Assembly (NCBI GenBank): GCA_902764285.1
Contig: CACWVN010000008.1
Coordinates: 1 to 35,280 of the forward strand
Direction of reading: 5' to 3'
DNA: 35,280 nt
DNA from: an uncultured Eubacteriales bacterium
GTDB lineage: Bacteria; Bacillota; Clostridia; Christensenellales; Aristaeellaceae
Below the pieces are notes generated by a model. That model had not been told where the DNA came from and searched no databases. It worked only from the letters and a program-made list of their open reading frames with translations. A program made the translations under genes and the position numbers. Positions 10,693 through 20,701 of the stretch are shown here, in pieces (the first letter of the stretch is position 1; each line of letters opens with the position of its first letter).

Positions 10693-11454
10693 ATGCAGCA
10701 GCAGACCTCGGAACAGCTCCGCGCCTGGTTCAGGCGCGTGGAGCCCATCTACCCGGAACTGTTCAACGCCGCCCACGCGATCTGCGGGAATTACGACCTG
10801 GCGGAGTATGCCCTGCGCAGCGCGATCGTGGAGGTTTGGGCGCAGGGCGCCGGCGGCGGCATGGGCTTCCGCGAACGGCTGCGCGGCGAATTGCGGCGGG
10901 CGGCCTTCGACGCCGTCCGGTCGGAGGAGGCCGCCGGCGCGGAGTTTACCTGGCCCGGGCTCTCCGCGCGGAGCGAAGACCCCGTGCTGGCCCTGGCCGC
11001 CCAGGAGCCGCCGGAGATCCAGCGTGCGCTGCTGCTGCGCCACGGCTGCGCTCTTTCGCTACGCAGCGTCGCCCAGCTGATCGAAGTGCCCGCCGGAACG
11101 CTGCGCGCGAATCTGGAGCGCTTTGAAACCCGTTTCCGCCACGCCCTGCCCCGGCAGGACCGGAATCGCGCGGAGGCGATGATCACACGCAGTCTGCGCC
11201 GGGCGCTGTCCCGGAACACGGCGGGCATTCCCAATCCCGCCCAGGTCTACCGCGCCTTCGAGGCCGAGGCCGAGGGCATGCAGCCCGCCGGCCACCGGTT
11301 CAGCCGCGGCTTCGGGCGGGCGCTGGTGCTGCTGCTGGCGCTGGCGTGCGCGGCGCTGTTCTGGCTGTTCGCGGTGATCGTTCAGCCGGCGCCGGAGCCC
11401 TCCGCCGCGCCGGCCGCCGCGGAGACCGCCGCGCCGGAAAACGCCGTTCCGTAG
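10693..11454 (+). CDS. Sigma-factor-like protein with C-terminal transmembrane anchor
   Basis: A 253-residue protein of mixed architecture. Residues about 20-50 (FNAAHAICGNYDLAEYALRS) resemble region 2 of ECF sigma factors. Residues about 107-150 (IQRALLLRHGCALSLRSVAQLIEVPAGTLRANLERF) resemble the region 4 helix-turn-helix. A linker leads to one strong membrane helix at 209-230 and an Ala/Pro/Glu-rich tail predicted to be outside. AAAGGAG precedes ATG at 10693. The residues normally conserved in region 2 for -10 recognition are degenerate, so it may not be an active sigma factor. It follows a small membrane protein and precedes guaB, which has its own promoter. Confidence 0.65.
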   Translation: MQQQTSEQLRAWFRRVEPIYPELFNAAHAICGNYDLAEYALRSAIVEVWAQGAGGGMGFRERLRGELRRAAFDAVRSEEAAGAEFTWPGLSARSEDPVLALAAQEPPEIQRALLLRHGCALSLRSVAQLIEVPAGTLRANLERFETRFRHALPRQDRNRAEAMITRSLRRALSRNTAGIPNPAQVYRAFEAEAEGMQPAGHRFSRGFGRALVLLLALACAALFWLFAVIVQPAPEPSAAPAAAETAAPENAVP

Positions 11455-11525
11455 AAAAAAGGGCTTTTGTTACTCGCGCCACACCAAAAATTAACCCGAA
11501 ATCTCTATTGGATTTGTCGAATGAC

Positions 11526-11534
11526 TGGTATAAT
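11526..11534 (+). promoter_or_regulatory. Extended -10 promoter of guaB
   Basis: A perfect TATAAT (11529-11534) preceded by TGG gives the TGnTATAAT form. A TTG-containing element lies 15-18 bp upstream (around 11505-11513). Transcription would start about 55 bp before the guaB ATG and include the hairpin at 11545-11570. Confidence 0.7.
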
Positions 11535-11544
11535 TCGAAAAAAC

Positions 11545-11570
11545 AAAGCCGCGGGCGTGCCGGCGGCTTT
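11545..11570 (+). promoter_or_regulatory. Hairpin in the guaB leader
   Basis: A perfect 8-bp stem AAAGCCGC / GCGGCTTT encloses a 10-base loop that can pair further (GGC with GCC). It lies between the promoter and the guaB ribosome binding site and has no T tract, so it is not a standard terminator. It could affect mRNA stability or translation. Confidence 0.5.
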
Positions 11571-11578
11571 GCACATAA

Positions 11579-13048
<1,470 letters not shown>

Positions 13049-13058
13049 ACCGGCGAAC

Positions 13059-13098
13059 AAAACCCTTCCGGACCGCATCGTCCGGAAGGGTTTTCTTT
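13059..13098 (+). terminator. Terminator after guaB (bidirectional)
   Basis: A perfect 15-bp stem (AAAACCCTTCCGGAC / GTCCGGAAGGGTTTT) with a 6-base loop, then CTTT. The A-rich left arm gives a T run on the minus strand as well, so it also serves the convergent lipoprotein gene that ends at 13119. Confidence 0.92.
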
Positions 13099-13118
13099 AT
13101 CGTCGGCGGTGGGAGCCG

Positions 13119-14996
13119 CTATTTCAGCGCGCTGCCGTATTTGGAATACAGGAAGCTCTGGAACTCGATGCCCGCGATGCCGTCGGAGCTGGTGTAGCCC
13201 ATCTTCAGCTGCGCGGAAACCACGGCCAGGCGCGTGGCTTCGTTGTAGACGCCCACGCTGTCCGCGATGTCCTCGCGCTTCAGGAAGCCCAGCTGCCACA
13301 GGCGCTTTTGCAGGACAGTGACGGCGTCGCCGCTGTCGCCGGGCTTCAGGGCGGTGAAATTCTGCGTCTTGGAATAGAAGCGCACCGACGGGCCGGGCGC
13401 GGCCTTGCTGTAGATATAGCGCTGCAGCGAAGCCGACGCGTCGCCGTCTATCGGCACGCCGATCGTCCTCTGGAAGGCGGCGACGGCGCGCTGGGTATCC
13501 TCGTCGTAAATGGTGCTGGGGCTGTCCAGGTAACCCAGCTCCACCAGCCGGTTCTGCAGCTCGATCACCGCGCTGCCGGTGGCGCCGGCGGTGAGGTTGA
13601 AGTAAAGCGTGTCGCCCGTCTCCGCGGGCACATCCTCCGCGGCGCCCTCGTCGCCGTCCGTCCCGGCGGCCGCCTGCTGGGTCTGCGCGTAGGAGAGCGC
13701 GTCTTCGCTGAACATTACCGATTGCAGCCACGCCGAGGCCAGGCCGTCCGGCTCCAGCCCGTTGCACTGCTGGTAGAAGGCCACGGCGCTGATGGTCGCC
13801 CTGCCGTATTCGCCGTTGGGCGTGCCGTTGGCGTAACCCAGCTCCACCAGCCGCCGCTGCAGGTTCATCACGGCCTCGCCGCTGTCGCCGGGGTTCAGGT
13901 TCTGATAGTTGGCGGCGGCCGACGCGCCGCCGAATTCCGGCGCGCGGTCGGAGAGCAGGAATTCCTGCATGTCCAGCGTCAGCATGCCGTTGCCCGCGCG
14001 GCCCACGGCGGAGAGGAAGCGGTTTACGCCGTCCTGGGTGGCCTCGTCAAACACGCCGGTATCGCTGCCGGCGGGCATATAGCCCAATTCGATCAGGCGG
14101 CGCTGGATCTGCATGACGCGCGTGCCGGAATTGCCCAGCGCGATGGCGGACGCCCCGGCGTCCTCGTCGCCCTCGGGTATAATGCCCTCCGGGATGCCGG
14201 CGCCCTCCGGCGGCAGCGTGACCATCACGCTGACGGTAGGATCGTAGACCAGCGCGGTATCGGCGTAGAGCTCCTTCTGCATGGCCACGTTGGCCACGTC
14301 GCTGGCGGCCAGGCCATAGGCGGCGTAGAACAGGCGCACGCATTCGGCGGTCTGGTCGTCGAACACGCCTGTCAGCGACGTAATGGGATAGCCCAGGTTC
14401 TTCAGGCGCTGCTGCAGCGCGTACACCGAGCTGCCCACGGTGCCCGGGCGCAGCACGGTATACTGGGAAACCACGGCGTCGTTGTATTCCTGGGTGCCGT
14501 AGGCGGGCGCCGAGGCGGAAAACAGCTTCAGCTGCAGCTTGGCCGTGGCCGCGCCGGTCTGCATCGTGCCGTAGGTCTGCTCGAATCGGCGCACCGCGTT
14601 CTCCGTCTGGCTGTCGAAGACGCCCGATACATCGCCGGTAAAGTATCCCAGCTCCTTCAGGCGCAGCTGCAGCGCCTGGACGGCGATGCCGGTGTTGCCC
14701 AGGCTCAGGCTGCGGTATTCCGTCTGCTGCTCCTGATCGCGGGCCGACTGGAAATCGCCCTCGATGACGGACCGGTCGTTCAGCGTCACGTTGCCGTCGG
14801 AATCGATCACGATGGCGTCGGGCGCATTCATGTTGTCCGGCAGCGGCGTGGCCGTGGCATAGGGCATCTGGATGTCGACCGAGGTGTTGGCCTGGGAATT
14901 CAGGATCTCCTCGTCCACCACCGTGCCGCAGCTGCTCAGCGCCAGGCACAGCCCCGCCGCCAGCAGGGCCAGCGCCCCGAACCTCCGTTTTTTCAT
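13119..14996 (-). CDS. Lipoprotein with six peptidoglycan-binding (PG_binding_1) domains
   Basis: A 625-residue exported lipoprotein. The signal peptide ends in lipobox LSSC (Cys 23). After a 70-residue linker come six PG_binding_1-type modules at about 98-160, 181-244, 285-348, 366-430, 468-530 and 549-618. Each shows the pattern LxxGxxGxxVxxLQxRLxxLGY...G(V/I)(F/Y)DxxTxxAVxxFQ, and each ends in a short aromatic-Ser segment such as LYS, LFS or IYS. No catalytic domain (amidase, transpeptidase, SpoIID-like) is present, so it should bind cell wall rather than cut it. GGAGG lies seven bases before ATG at 14996. It has its own promoter. PG-binding repeats are frequent in spore-cortex and cell-wall proteins; the exact role is unknown. 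Confidence 0.88.
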   Translation of the reverse strand: MKKRRFGALALLAAGLCLALSSCGTVVDEEILNSQANTSVDIQMPYATATPLPDNMNAPDAIVIDSDGNVTLNDRSVIEGDFQSARDQEQQTEYRSLSLGNTGIAVQALQLRLKELGYFTGDVSGVFDSQTENAVRRFEQTYGTMQTGAATAKLQLKLFSASAPAYGTQEYNDAVVSQYTVLRPGTVGSSVYALQQRLKNLGYPITSLTGVFDDQTAECVRLFYAAYGLAASDVANVAMQKELYADTALVYDPTVSVMVTLPPEGAGIPEGIIPEGDEDAGASAIALGNSGTRVMQIQRRLIELGYMPAGSDTGVFDEATQDGVNRFLSAVGRAGNGMLTLDMQEFLLSDRAPEFGGASAAANYQNLNPGDSGEAVMNLQRRLVELGYANGTPNGEYGRATISAVAFYQQCNGLEPDGLASAWLQSVMFSEDALSYAQTQQAAAGTDGDEGAAEDVPAETGDTLYFNLTAGATGSAVIELQNRLVELGYLDSPSTIYDEDTQRAVAAFQRTIGVPIDGDASASLQRYIYSKAAPGPSVRFYSKTQNFTALKPGDSGDAVTVLQKRLWQLGFLKREDIADSVGVYNEATRLAVVSAQLKMGYTSSDGIAGIEFQSFLYSKYGSALK

Positions 14997-15060
14997 GGGT
15001 TATCCTCCGAACCGCCGCCGTCCCCAGCCGGACCGCGGCGCTGTATACAAATTCAGTTTT

Positions 15061-15089
15061 ATTTTATAACAATTCGCCCCAAATTACAA
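15061..15089 (-). promoter_or_regulatory. Sigma-A-type promoter of the PG-binding lipoprotein gene
   Basis: On the minus strand: -35 TTGTAA (15084-15089), a 17-bp spacer and -10 TAAAAT (15061-15066), 64 bp before the ATG. Confidence 0.72.
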
Positions 15090-15119
15090 TAGCCGCAAGG
15101 CTAAGATTGAGCGTTTTGG

Positions 15120-17027
15120 TCAGTGTCCGTCCAGCGCGTAAATGGCCGTGCCGCCTTCGGCGAACACCAATTCCCCGTGTTCGGCGAACCAGGCCTCGTC
15201 CACGGCGTAATCGTAGCGCTCGTGATTGGAAATATAGGCGTAGGTCACGCCGTATTTTTTGAACAGATCGCCGCTCTCGCCGGGCCGCTCCAGCATCTGC
15301 CGGGCGTCCCGCTGCTGGGCGGAATAATCCACGCCGTGGAAAAACAGATAGCTGCCCGTGCCGCACACGATGTCCCGCCCGGCCAGGGCGGCCACGGCGT
15401 TGTTGTGCTGCTGGCCGGTCAGGAACACGGCGTCCGCGGGCGCGTTCTCCTCGGCAAAGCGGGCGGCGTCCACCTCGTCCGCGCCGAACAGCTGGTAGTC
15501 GGAGACGATCTCCCGCCCGATGGACAGCCCGCCGGAGACGGTGGCCGAGAGCAGGAACGCCGCCGCCAGCAGCGCGCGCCCGCGCACGTTTTTCAGGCGC
15601 TGCCACAGCTGCGTCAGATACAGCCCCATCGCAGGCATCATGACCATATAGGCGGCGTAGAACAGCTTGTTGTTGTCATATTCGTTGGGCTGGAACTGGA
15701 TCAGCTCCGCCACGACGTACACGCACAGCGCGCCCAGCGCCAGCGGGCGCATCGGGCTGTCCTTTTTCGCCGACAGTGCCGCGGGGATCATCAGCAGCCA
15801 GATCAGGCCCACGTTCTTGATCCAGAACCAGCAGTAGCCGTCGATCAGCCGCCCGTCGCCGCGGTTGTTCACCCAGTTGAACCTGAACCGCAGCGAACCG
15901 CCGCCCAGCGTCTGCGGCACCGACCACGTCAGCAGCTGCGGCAGCGCCAGCAGCACCGCTATGGCGCCGTAGAGCAGGAACAGCCCCAGCGCCCGCGGCC
16001 GGTCGTCGCCCGGCGCGCGCAGCAGGGTGCCGGCCATCGCGCCGGCGCTGATCAGCCCCAGCGCCAGGAACGAATGGGTATGCACCATCGGCATGGCCCC
16101 GGCCCAGACGCCCAGCACGGCGAAGCCGCGGGCGTCCCGGTCCCGGGCGGAGGTCGCCAGCAGCCACAGCGCCGGCACCAGCAGCGTCCAGCCGGTCAGC
16201 AGCGTGCGCTGGGGGATCATCATGTCGCAGATCACGTTCACCCATCGCAGGTTCAGATCCGGCTGGTTGGTGGGCGTCTTGTAGAAACCCGTGAAGATCT
16301 CACGGAAGGCGGTCGGATCCTTCCACACGCCGTCCAGCGCGTAGAGAAAGCCCAGGCCGCCGTTGATGAACATCAGCACAAAGGCCAGCACCGTGGCGGC
16401 GCGGCTGCGGGTCAGTTCCCAGCACAGGATCACGAAGCCCAGGTAAACGAGCGCCATCATCAGCGTGCCGGTCAGCACAAAGGAGAAGGCCAGCCCGCTG
16501 CCGCCCAGCAGCATCGACGTGACCATGCCGTCCCCCAGGAACGGATAGCCCAGCAGCGTGCCGGGCAGCAGCGAATAATCCGGCGGGAAGGCCGCGCCGC
16601 GCAGGCTGGTGGCGATGCCCAGGTGCAGGCACAGGTCGCCGTAGGTGGACTGGCCCACGTGCAGCGCGCCGTCCACCGCCCGCAGCGTGTGGGTATATTG
16701 CAGGTACGCGCTCATCAGCGTCAGCGGCACCACCAGCGCCAGCGGCAGCCACAGCGGCATGTCCGTCCAGCGCTTCTGCCGGGGTATATCGCGGGTCAGA
16801 AACGCACACAGCCCGGCACCGGCGGCCGCGACAGTCAGCCCCAGCAGCTGCGCGGCCAGCGTGAAGCGGATGAAAAACGCCGTCAGCGCGGGCAGCCACA
16901 TCATCATCAGCAGCCCCGCGCACAGTCCCAGCCACAGCCGGACCAGCCGGTCCTTCCCGGGCAGAAGGCCGTCCATCAACACGACCCCGCAGACCAGGAA
17001 CCCGCCCAGCAACAGCACTCCGCCCAT
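15120..17027 (-). CDS. Large multi-spanning membrane protein, GT-C glycosyltransferase-like
   Basis: A 635-residue protein with about 12-14 hydrophobic helices in the first 470 residues and a soluble C-terminal domain of about 120 residues (from FGADEVDAARFAEENAPADA). The start at 17027 is set by GGAGGT five bases upstream; an upstream ATG at 17051 has no site. An acidic/His loop after the third helix region (VGQSTYGDLCLHLGIATSLR) recalls the catalytic loop of GT-C fold glycosyltransferases, which use lipid-linked sugars at the membrane. The C-terminal part (VFLTGQQHNNAVAALAGRDIV, GVTYAYISNHERYD) is like that of large uncharacterised bacterial membrane transferases. It would act in envelope glycan synthesis, but substrate and donor cannot be read from the sequence. 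It is monocistronic, with its own promoter. Confidence 0.7.
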   Translation of the reverse strand: MGGVLLLGGFLVCGVVLMDGLLPGKDRLVRLWLGLCAGLLMMMWLPALTAFFIRFTLAAQLLGLTVAAAGAGLCAFLTRDIPRQKRWTDMPLWLPLALVVPLTLMSAYLQYTHTLRAVDGALHVGQSTYGDLCLHLGIATSLRGAAFPPDYSLLPGTLLGYPFLGDGMVTSMLLGGSGLAFSFVLTGTLMMALVYLGFVILCWELTRSRAATVLAFVLMFINGGLGFLYALDGVWKDPTAFREIFTGFYKTPTNQPDLNLRWVNVICDMMIPQRTLLTGWTLLVPALWLLATSARDRDARGFAVLGVWAGAMPMVHTHSFLALGLISAGAMAGTLLRAPGDDRPRALGLFLLYGAIAVLLALPQLLTWSVPQTLGGGSLRFRFNWVNNRGDGRLIDGYCWFWIKNVGLIWLLMIPAALSAKKDSPMRPLALGALCVYVVAELIQFQPNEYDNNKLFYAAYMVMMPAMGLYLTQLWQRLKNVRGRALLAAAFLLSATVSGGLSIGREIVSDYQLFGADEVDAARFAEENAPADAVFLTGQQHNNAVAALAGRDIVCGTGSYLFFHGVDYSAQQRDARQMLERPGESGDLFKKYGVTYAYISNHERYDYAVDEAWFAEHGELVFAEGGTAIYALDGH

Positions 17028-17069
17028 ATCGCACCTCCGCGGGCGCCGCACGCCCGTAATCCGCCTGCT

Positions 17070-17099
17070 ATTATATCACTCCCTTCCCTCCGCTGTAAA
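17070..17099 (-). promoter_or_regulatory. Promoter of the GT-C-like membrane protein gene
   Basis: On the minus strand: -35 TTTACA (17094-17099), an 18-bp spacer and a perfect -10 TATAAT (17070-17075), 42 bp before the ATG at 17027. Confidence 0.75.
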
Positions 17100-17232
17100 G
17101 CACCGCGCGCCGCCGGCGGAAAAGTGTTTGCATTTTTATTGCAAATCGTTTCATAAATATTTATAAGAATCTCCTTTGTTGGTCGGTATATGAATGAAAT
17201 AATATGAATCTATTCAATAACATCGCATCTCA

Positions 17233-17261
17233 TTGAATTCGACCCGGGCTTGCGATAAAAT
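17233..17261 (+). promoter_or_regulatory. Sigma-A-type promoter of the Ig-like surface protein gene
   Basis: -35 TTGAAT (17233-17238), a 17-bp spacer and -10 TAAAAT (17256-17261), 40 bp before the GTG at 17302. The surrounding 17130-17280 stretch is clearly richer in A+T than the rest of the window and holds no gene. Confidence 0.72.
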
Positions 17262-17301
17262 AGAATAAAGTACGAATGATATGATATTGGAGGAGTCCGT
17301 C

Positions 17302-17772
17302 GTGAAGAGCCGCTTCGCAAAAATCATGGCGCTGCTGATCGCGGTCATACTGTGTTGTTCCGTGTGCGCCTTTGCCGACGGCACGGTTTCCACCACGGTG
17401 ATGATGCGCGTTTCCAAGGTAACGCAGAATGCGGTCATCAACGCCGGCGAAGATCTCTCCATTGAAGTCAGCATCGACGGCGTCGAGCCCGCCAGCTACC
17501 AGTGGTACTTCAACGACGCGCCCATCGAAGGCGCCAACCAGAAGGTCTACAACATCGTCAACGCCCAGCCCGAGGATACCGGCGTATACCGCATGGACGC
17601 CTTCGACGCCGAGGGCAACATGCTGGTGAGCATGGACATCGTGGCCCGCGTGGTGGACGATACCGTGCCCCAGTCCGGCGACGGATCTTTGCCCGTCGGG
17701 TTCGCGTTCGCGGGCATCGCCCTGTGCGGCGCGCTGCTGGCCGTGCTCCTGCGGCGCCGCAGCATCGCCTGA
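17302..17772 (+). CDS. Ig-like cell-surface protein with sortase-type C-terminal signal
   Basis: A 156-residue exported protein. GTG at 17302 is chosen because GGAGGAG lies directly upstream; the in-frame ATG at 17281 lies before that site. The signal peptide covers residues 1-25 (cleavage AFA/D). Residues about 40-118 form one immunoglobulin-like domain with the landmark Trp in YQWYFNDAPIEGA and the EDTGVY motif. The C-terminus has VPQSGD (122-127), a hydrophobic helix (131-150) and RRR, the layout of an LPxTG-type sorting signal with P-Q-S-G replacing P-x-T-G. It is probably wall-anchored or membrane-held. No sortase gene is in the window. Ligand and role are unknown. Confidence 0.72.
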   Translation: MKSRFAKIMALLIAVILCCSVCAFADGTVSTTVMMRVSKVTQNAVINAGEDLSIEVSIDGVEPASYQWYFNDAPIEGANQKVYNIVNAQPEDTGVYRMDAFDAEGNMLVSMDIVARVVDDTVPQSGDGSLPVGFAFAGIALCGALLAVLLRRRSIA

Positions 17773-17787
17773 TTCCTCTTCCCTACT

Positions 17788-17822
17788 GCAGCGACCGGCA
17801 GGAACGCGGGCCGCTGTTTTTT
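17788..17822 (+). terminator. Terminator after the Ig-like gene
   Basis: An outer stem CAGCG / CGCTG with further imperfect GC pairing inside, followed by six T (17817-17822). It separates the surface-protein gene from tgt. Confidence 0.6.
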
Positions 17823-17836
17823 CATGGATCAAATAA

Positions 17837-18976
<1,140 letters not shown>

Positions 18977-18982
18977 CGGGAC

Positions 18983-19030
18983 AAAAGCGGCCCCTTTCCG
19001 GAAACGAATCCGGGAAGGGGCCGCTTTTTT
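18983..19030 (+). terminator. Terminator after tgt
   Basis: A long GC-rich stem (AAAGCGGCCCCTTTCCGGA pairing with TCCGGGAAGGGGCCGCTTT) with a 6-base loop and T6. It is one of the strongest terminators here and probably also acts on the convergent HEAT-like gene. Confidence 0.92.
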
Positions 19031-19116
19031 CGCGAAAACTGCGGGATTGCCAGGACTTTGTGCGAATTCGATTCGCGTTGATTCGCTGCATCCCGCAACC
19101 GTCGTGATGCGTCTTT

Positions 19117-20025
19117 TTATTCGGCGGCGGCCGGTTCTTTCCCCAGCGCCCTCAGCCGCGCCTCGGCGTAGGACTTCAGATTGAGCAGCGCCACGAAGGA
19201 ATGCGACGTGCCGGGCATCATCAGGCCCTTTTTGAATTGGAAGGCCTCGTCGTCGGAGCGGACGATCTCGTTGAGGAAATCCACGTCGGTGATCTTCTCG
19301 ATCGCCTTGATCTTCAGATCCTCGTGGACCTTCTCGCGCCGGACGAACTGCGCCAGCGCCGCCTGGTCGTCCGTATACTGGAGGGCTGCCCGCATGGCGG
19401 AAAAGCCCGCGTGCATGTTCGGATCGACCAGATAGCTCCGGCTGATCTCCTCCTGGACCGCCTTATCGGCGATCCGGTCGAGCGCCCATTCCCTCGCGGA
19501 GTCGTGCGGGGTCTCCCGGGCGACGCGCTCAAACTGGCGCGATTCGGTGATCCGGGAGAGGGCCCGGGTGACCACTTGCGGCTTGCTGCCCTTGTGGATG
19601 GCCACCTGCGCCAGCATGGACTGGTCGTCCAGCAGCTCCACGGCCTGGATGCGCACGGCTTCCTCCTTGTCGTTCAGCGCCGCGTCGAGGATGATCTGTT
19701 GGCCGCGGGCGTGATCCGGCAGCCGGGACGCCGCCAGCACGCGGATGGCGCTCAAATCAGCGTTGTCGACGACATATTGCAGCGCGGCGCCGTCCGTGAG
19801 CCTCTCCACGGCGTCCCGGTTGAGCGAGGCGTCATTTACGGCGATCCGGGCCAGCGCGGCCGGATCGGTCACCTTCTTCATCGCGGCTTTACGGACGTTC
19901 CAGTTCGGCGCCTCTTCGGCGACCCGGATCAGATCCGCCTGCTTCGTCATCTTCTCCACCGCCGCGAGGGCCTTTGGTTCGCTCTTGCTGTCGTTTTTCA
20001 TCCATGCGGGCGTGAACAGTCCCAT
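19117..20025 (-). CDS. HEAT-like repeat protein of unknown function
   Basis: A 302-residue cytoplasmic protein. ATG at 20025 follows GGGAGGG; the open frame extends to 20151 without a binding site. After MGLFTPAWMKND comes a solenoid of helical repeats of about 25-30 residues, e.g. KMTKQADLIRVAEEAPNWNVR, KVTDPAALARIAVNDASLNR, RLTDGAALQYVVDNADLSAIR. Each has a pattern like (K/R)hTDxxxLxxhAxxxxxxxhRxxA, similar to HEAT or leucine-rich-variant repeats that bind proteins. The last 35 residues (KKGLMMPGTSHSFVALLNLKSYAEARL) differ. It has a promoter of its own and is flanked by convergent tgt and divergent yajC. No enzymatic motif is visible. Confidence 0.75.
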   Translation of the reverse strand: MGLFTPAWMKNDSKSEPKALAAVEKMTKQADLIRVAEEAPNWNVRKAAMKKVTDPAALARIAVNDASLNRDAVERLTDGAALQYVVDNADLSAIRVLAASRLPDHARGQQIILDAALNDKEEAVRIQAVELLDDQSMLAQVAIHKGSKPQVVTRALSRITESRQFERVARETPHDSAREWALDRIADKAVQEEISRSYLVDPNMHAGFSAMRAALQYTDDQAALAQFVRREKVHEDLKIKAIEKITDVDFLNEIVRSDDEAFQFKKGLMMPGTSHSFVALLNLKSYAEARLRALGKEPAAAE

Positions 20026-20076
20026 GGCGATCCCTCCCTGTGATCCGCGGGCGCGGCCCGCCTGCTCGATGCCCCT

Positions 20077-20105
20077 ATGATAGCACAATCCCCGCGGATT
20101 GGCAA
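20077..20105 (-). promoter_or_regulatory. Sigma-A-type promoter of the HEAT-like gene
   Basis: On the minus strand: -35 TTGCCA (20100-20105), a 17-bp spacer and -10 TATCAT (20077-20082), 51 bp before the ATG. Confidence 0.75.
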
Positions 20106-20174
20106 CGTCCGGCCAAAAAGCCGCCGCGTAAAGTAAAGATTTTCCGAACATTCCCGGAAATCACGCCGGAAAAG

Positions 20175-20203
20175 TTGTAATTATCGGCGGCGTCGGTTAT
20201 AAT
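20175..20203 (+). promoter_or_regulatory. Sigma-A-type promoter of yajC
   Basis: -35 TTGTAA (20175-20180), a 17-bp spacer and a perfect -10 TATAAT (20198-20203), 35 bp before the yajC ATG. Confidence 0.8.
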
Positions 20204-20238
20204 GGTAACATATTGATACCACGAAAGGAAGAGGAACA

Positions 20239-20649
20239 ATGCTGAATTTGATGAATATCCTGGCCGAGGCCACCGAGGCCGTCGCCGTTACCGCTCCCGA
20301 GACCGCCGCCGCTACCGGCGACGCCGCCGCCACCGCCTCCGCGGGCGCCGGCGCGGGCAGCATGGTTTCCACCATCATCATGATGGTGGCGATGGTCGCC
20401 ATCTTCTACTTCCTGCTGATCCGTCCCCAGCGCAAGAAGGACAAGCAGGTGAAGGACATGCTGTCCGCCCTGAAGGTGGGCGACCGCATCTGCACCATCG
20501 GCGGCCTGTACGGCACCATCGCCGCGCTGAAGGACGACTCCGTGACGCTGACCATGGGCTCCCTGCAGAACACCATCGTCGTCGCCCGCTGGGCCATCCG
20601 CAGCGTGGAGAACGTGGCGCTGGAGAACGACACCGAGCCGCAGATCTGA
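20239..20649 (+). CDS. yajC: Sec translocase accessory subunit YajC
   Basis: A 136-residue membrane protein that joins SecDF in the Sec translocon. One membrane helix (about 42-62, STIIMMVAMVAIFYFLLIRPQ) ends in the family signature RPQRKKDKQVKDML, followed by the soluble domain LKVGDRICTIGGLYGTIAAL...TLTMG. The N-terminus is unusual: about 30 residues rich in Ala, Thr and Gly (residues 10-41) precede the helix, making it longer than the usual 85-110 residues. GGAAGAGGA precedes ATG at 20239. secD and secF, which often follow, are absent; a terminator comes directly after. Confidence 0.93.
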   Translation: MLNLMNILAEATEAVAVTAPETAAATGDAAATASAGAGAGSMVSTIIMMVAMVAIFYFLLIRPQRKKDKQVKDMLSALKVGDRICTIGGLYGTIAALKDDSVTLTMGSLQNTIVVARWAIRSVENVALENDTEPQI

Positions 20650-20661
20650 TCGCGGCCCATG

Positions 20662-20692
20662 AAAAAAGCACCGGCACGCCGGTGCTTTTTTT
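20662..20692 (+). terminator. Bidirectional terminator between yajC and the SNF2 helicase
   Basis: A perfect stem (AAAAAAGCACCGGC / GCCGGTGCTTTTTT) with a 2-base centre and T runs on both strands. It serves yajC on plus and the helicase gene on minus. Confidence 0.93.
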
Positions 20693-20701
20693 ATGCCCTT
20701 T

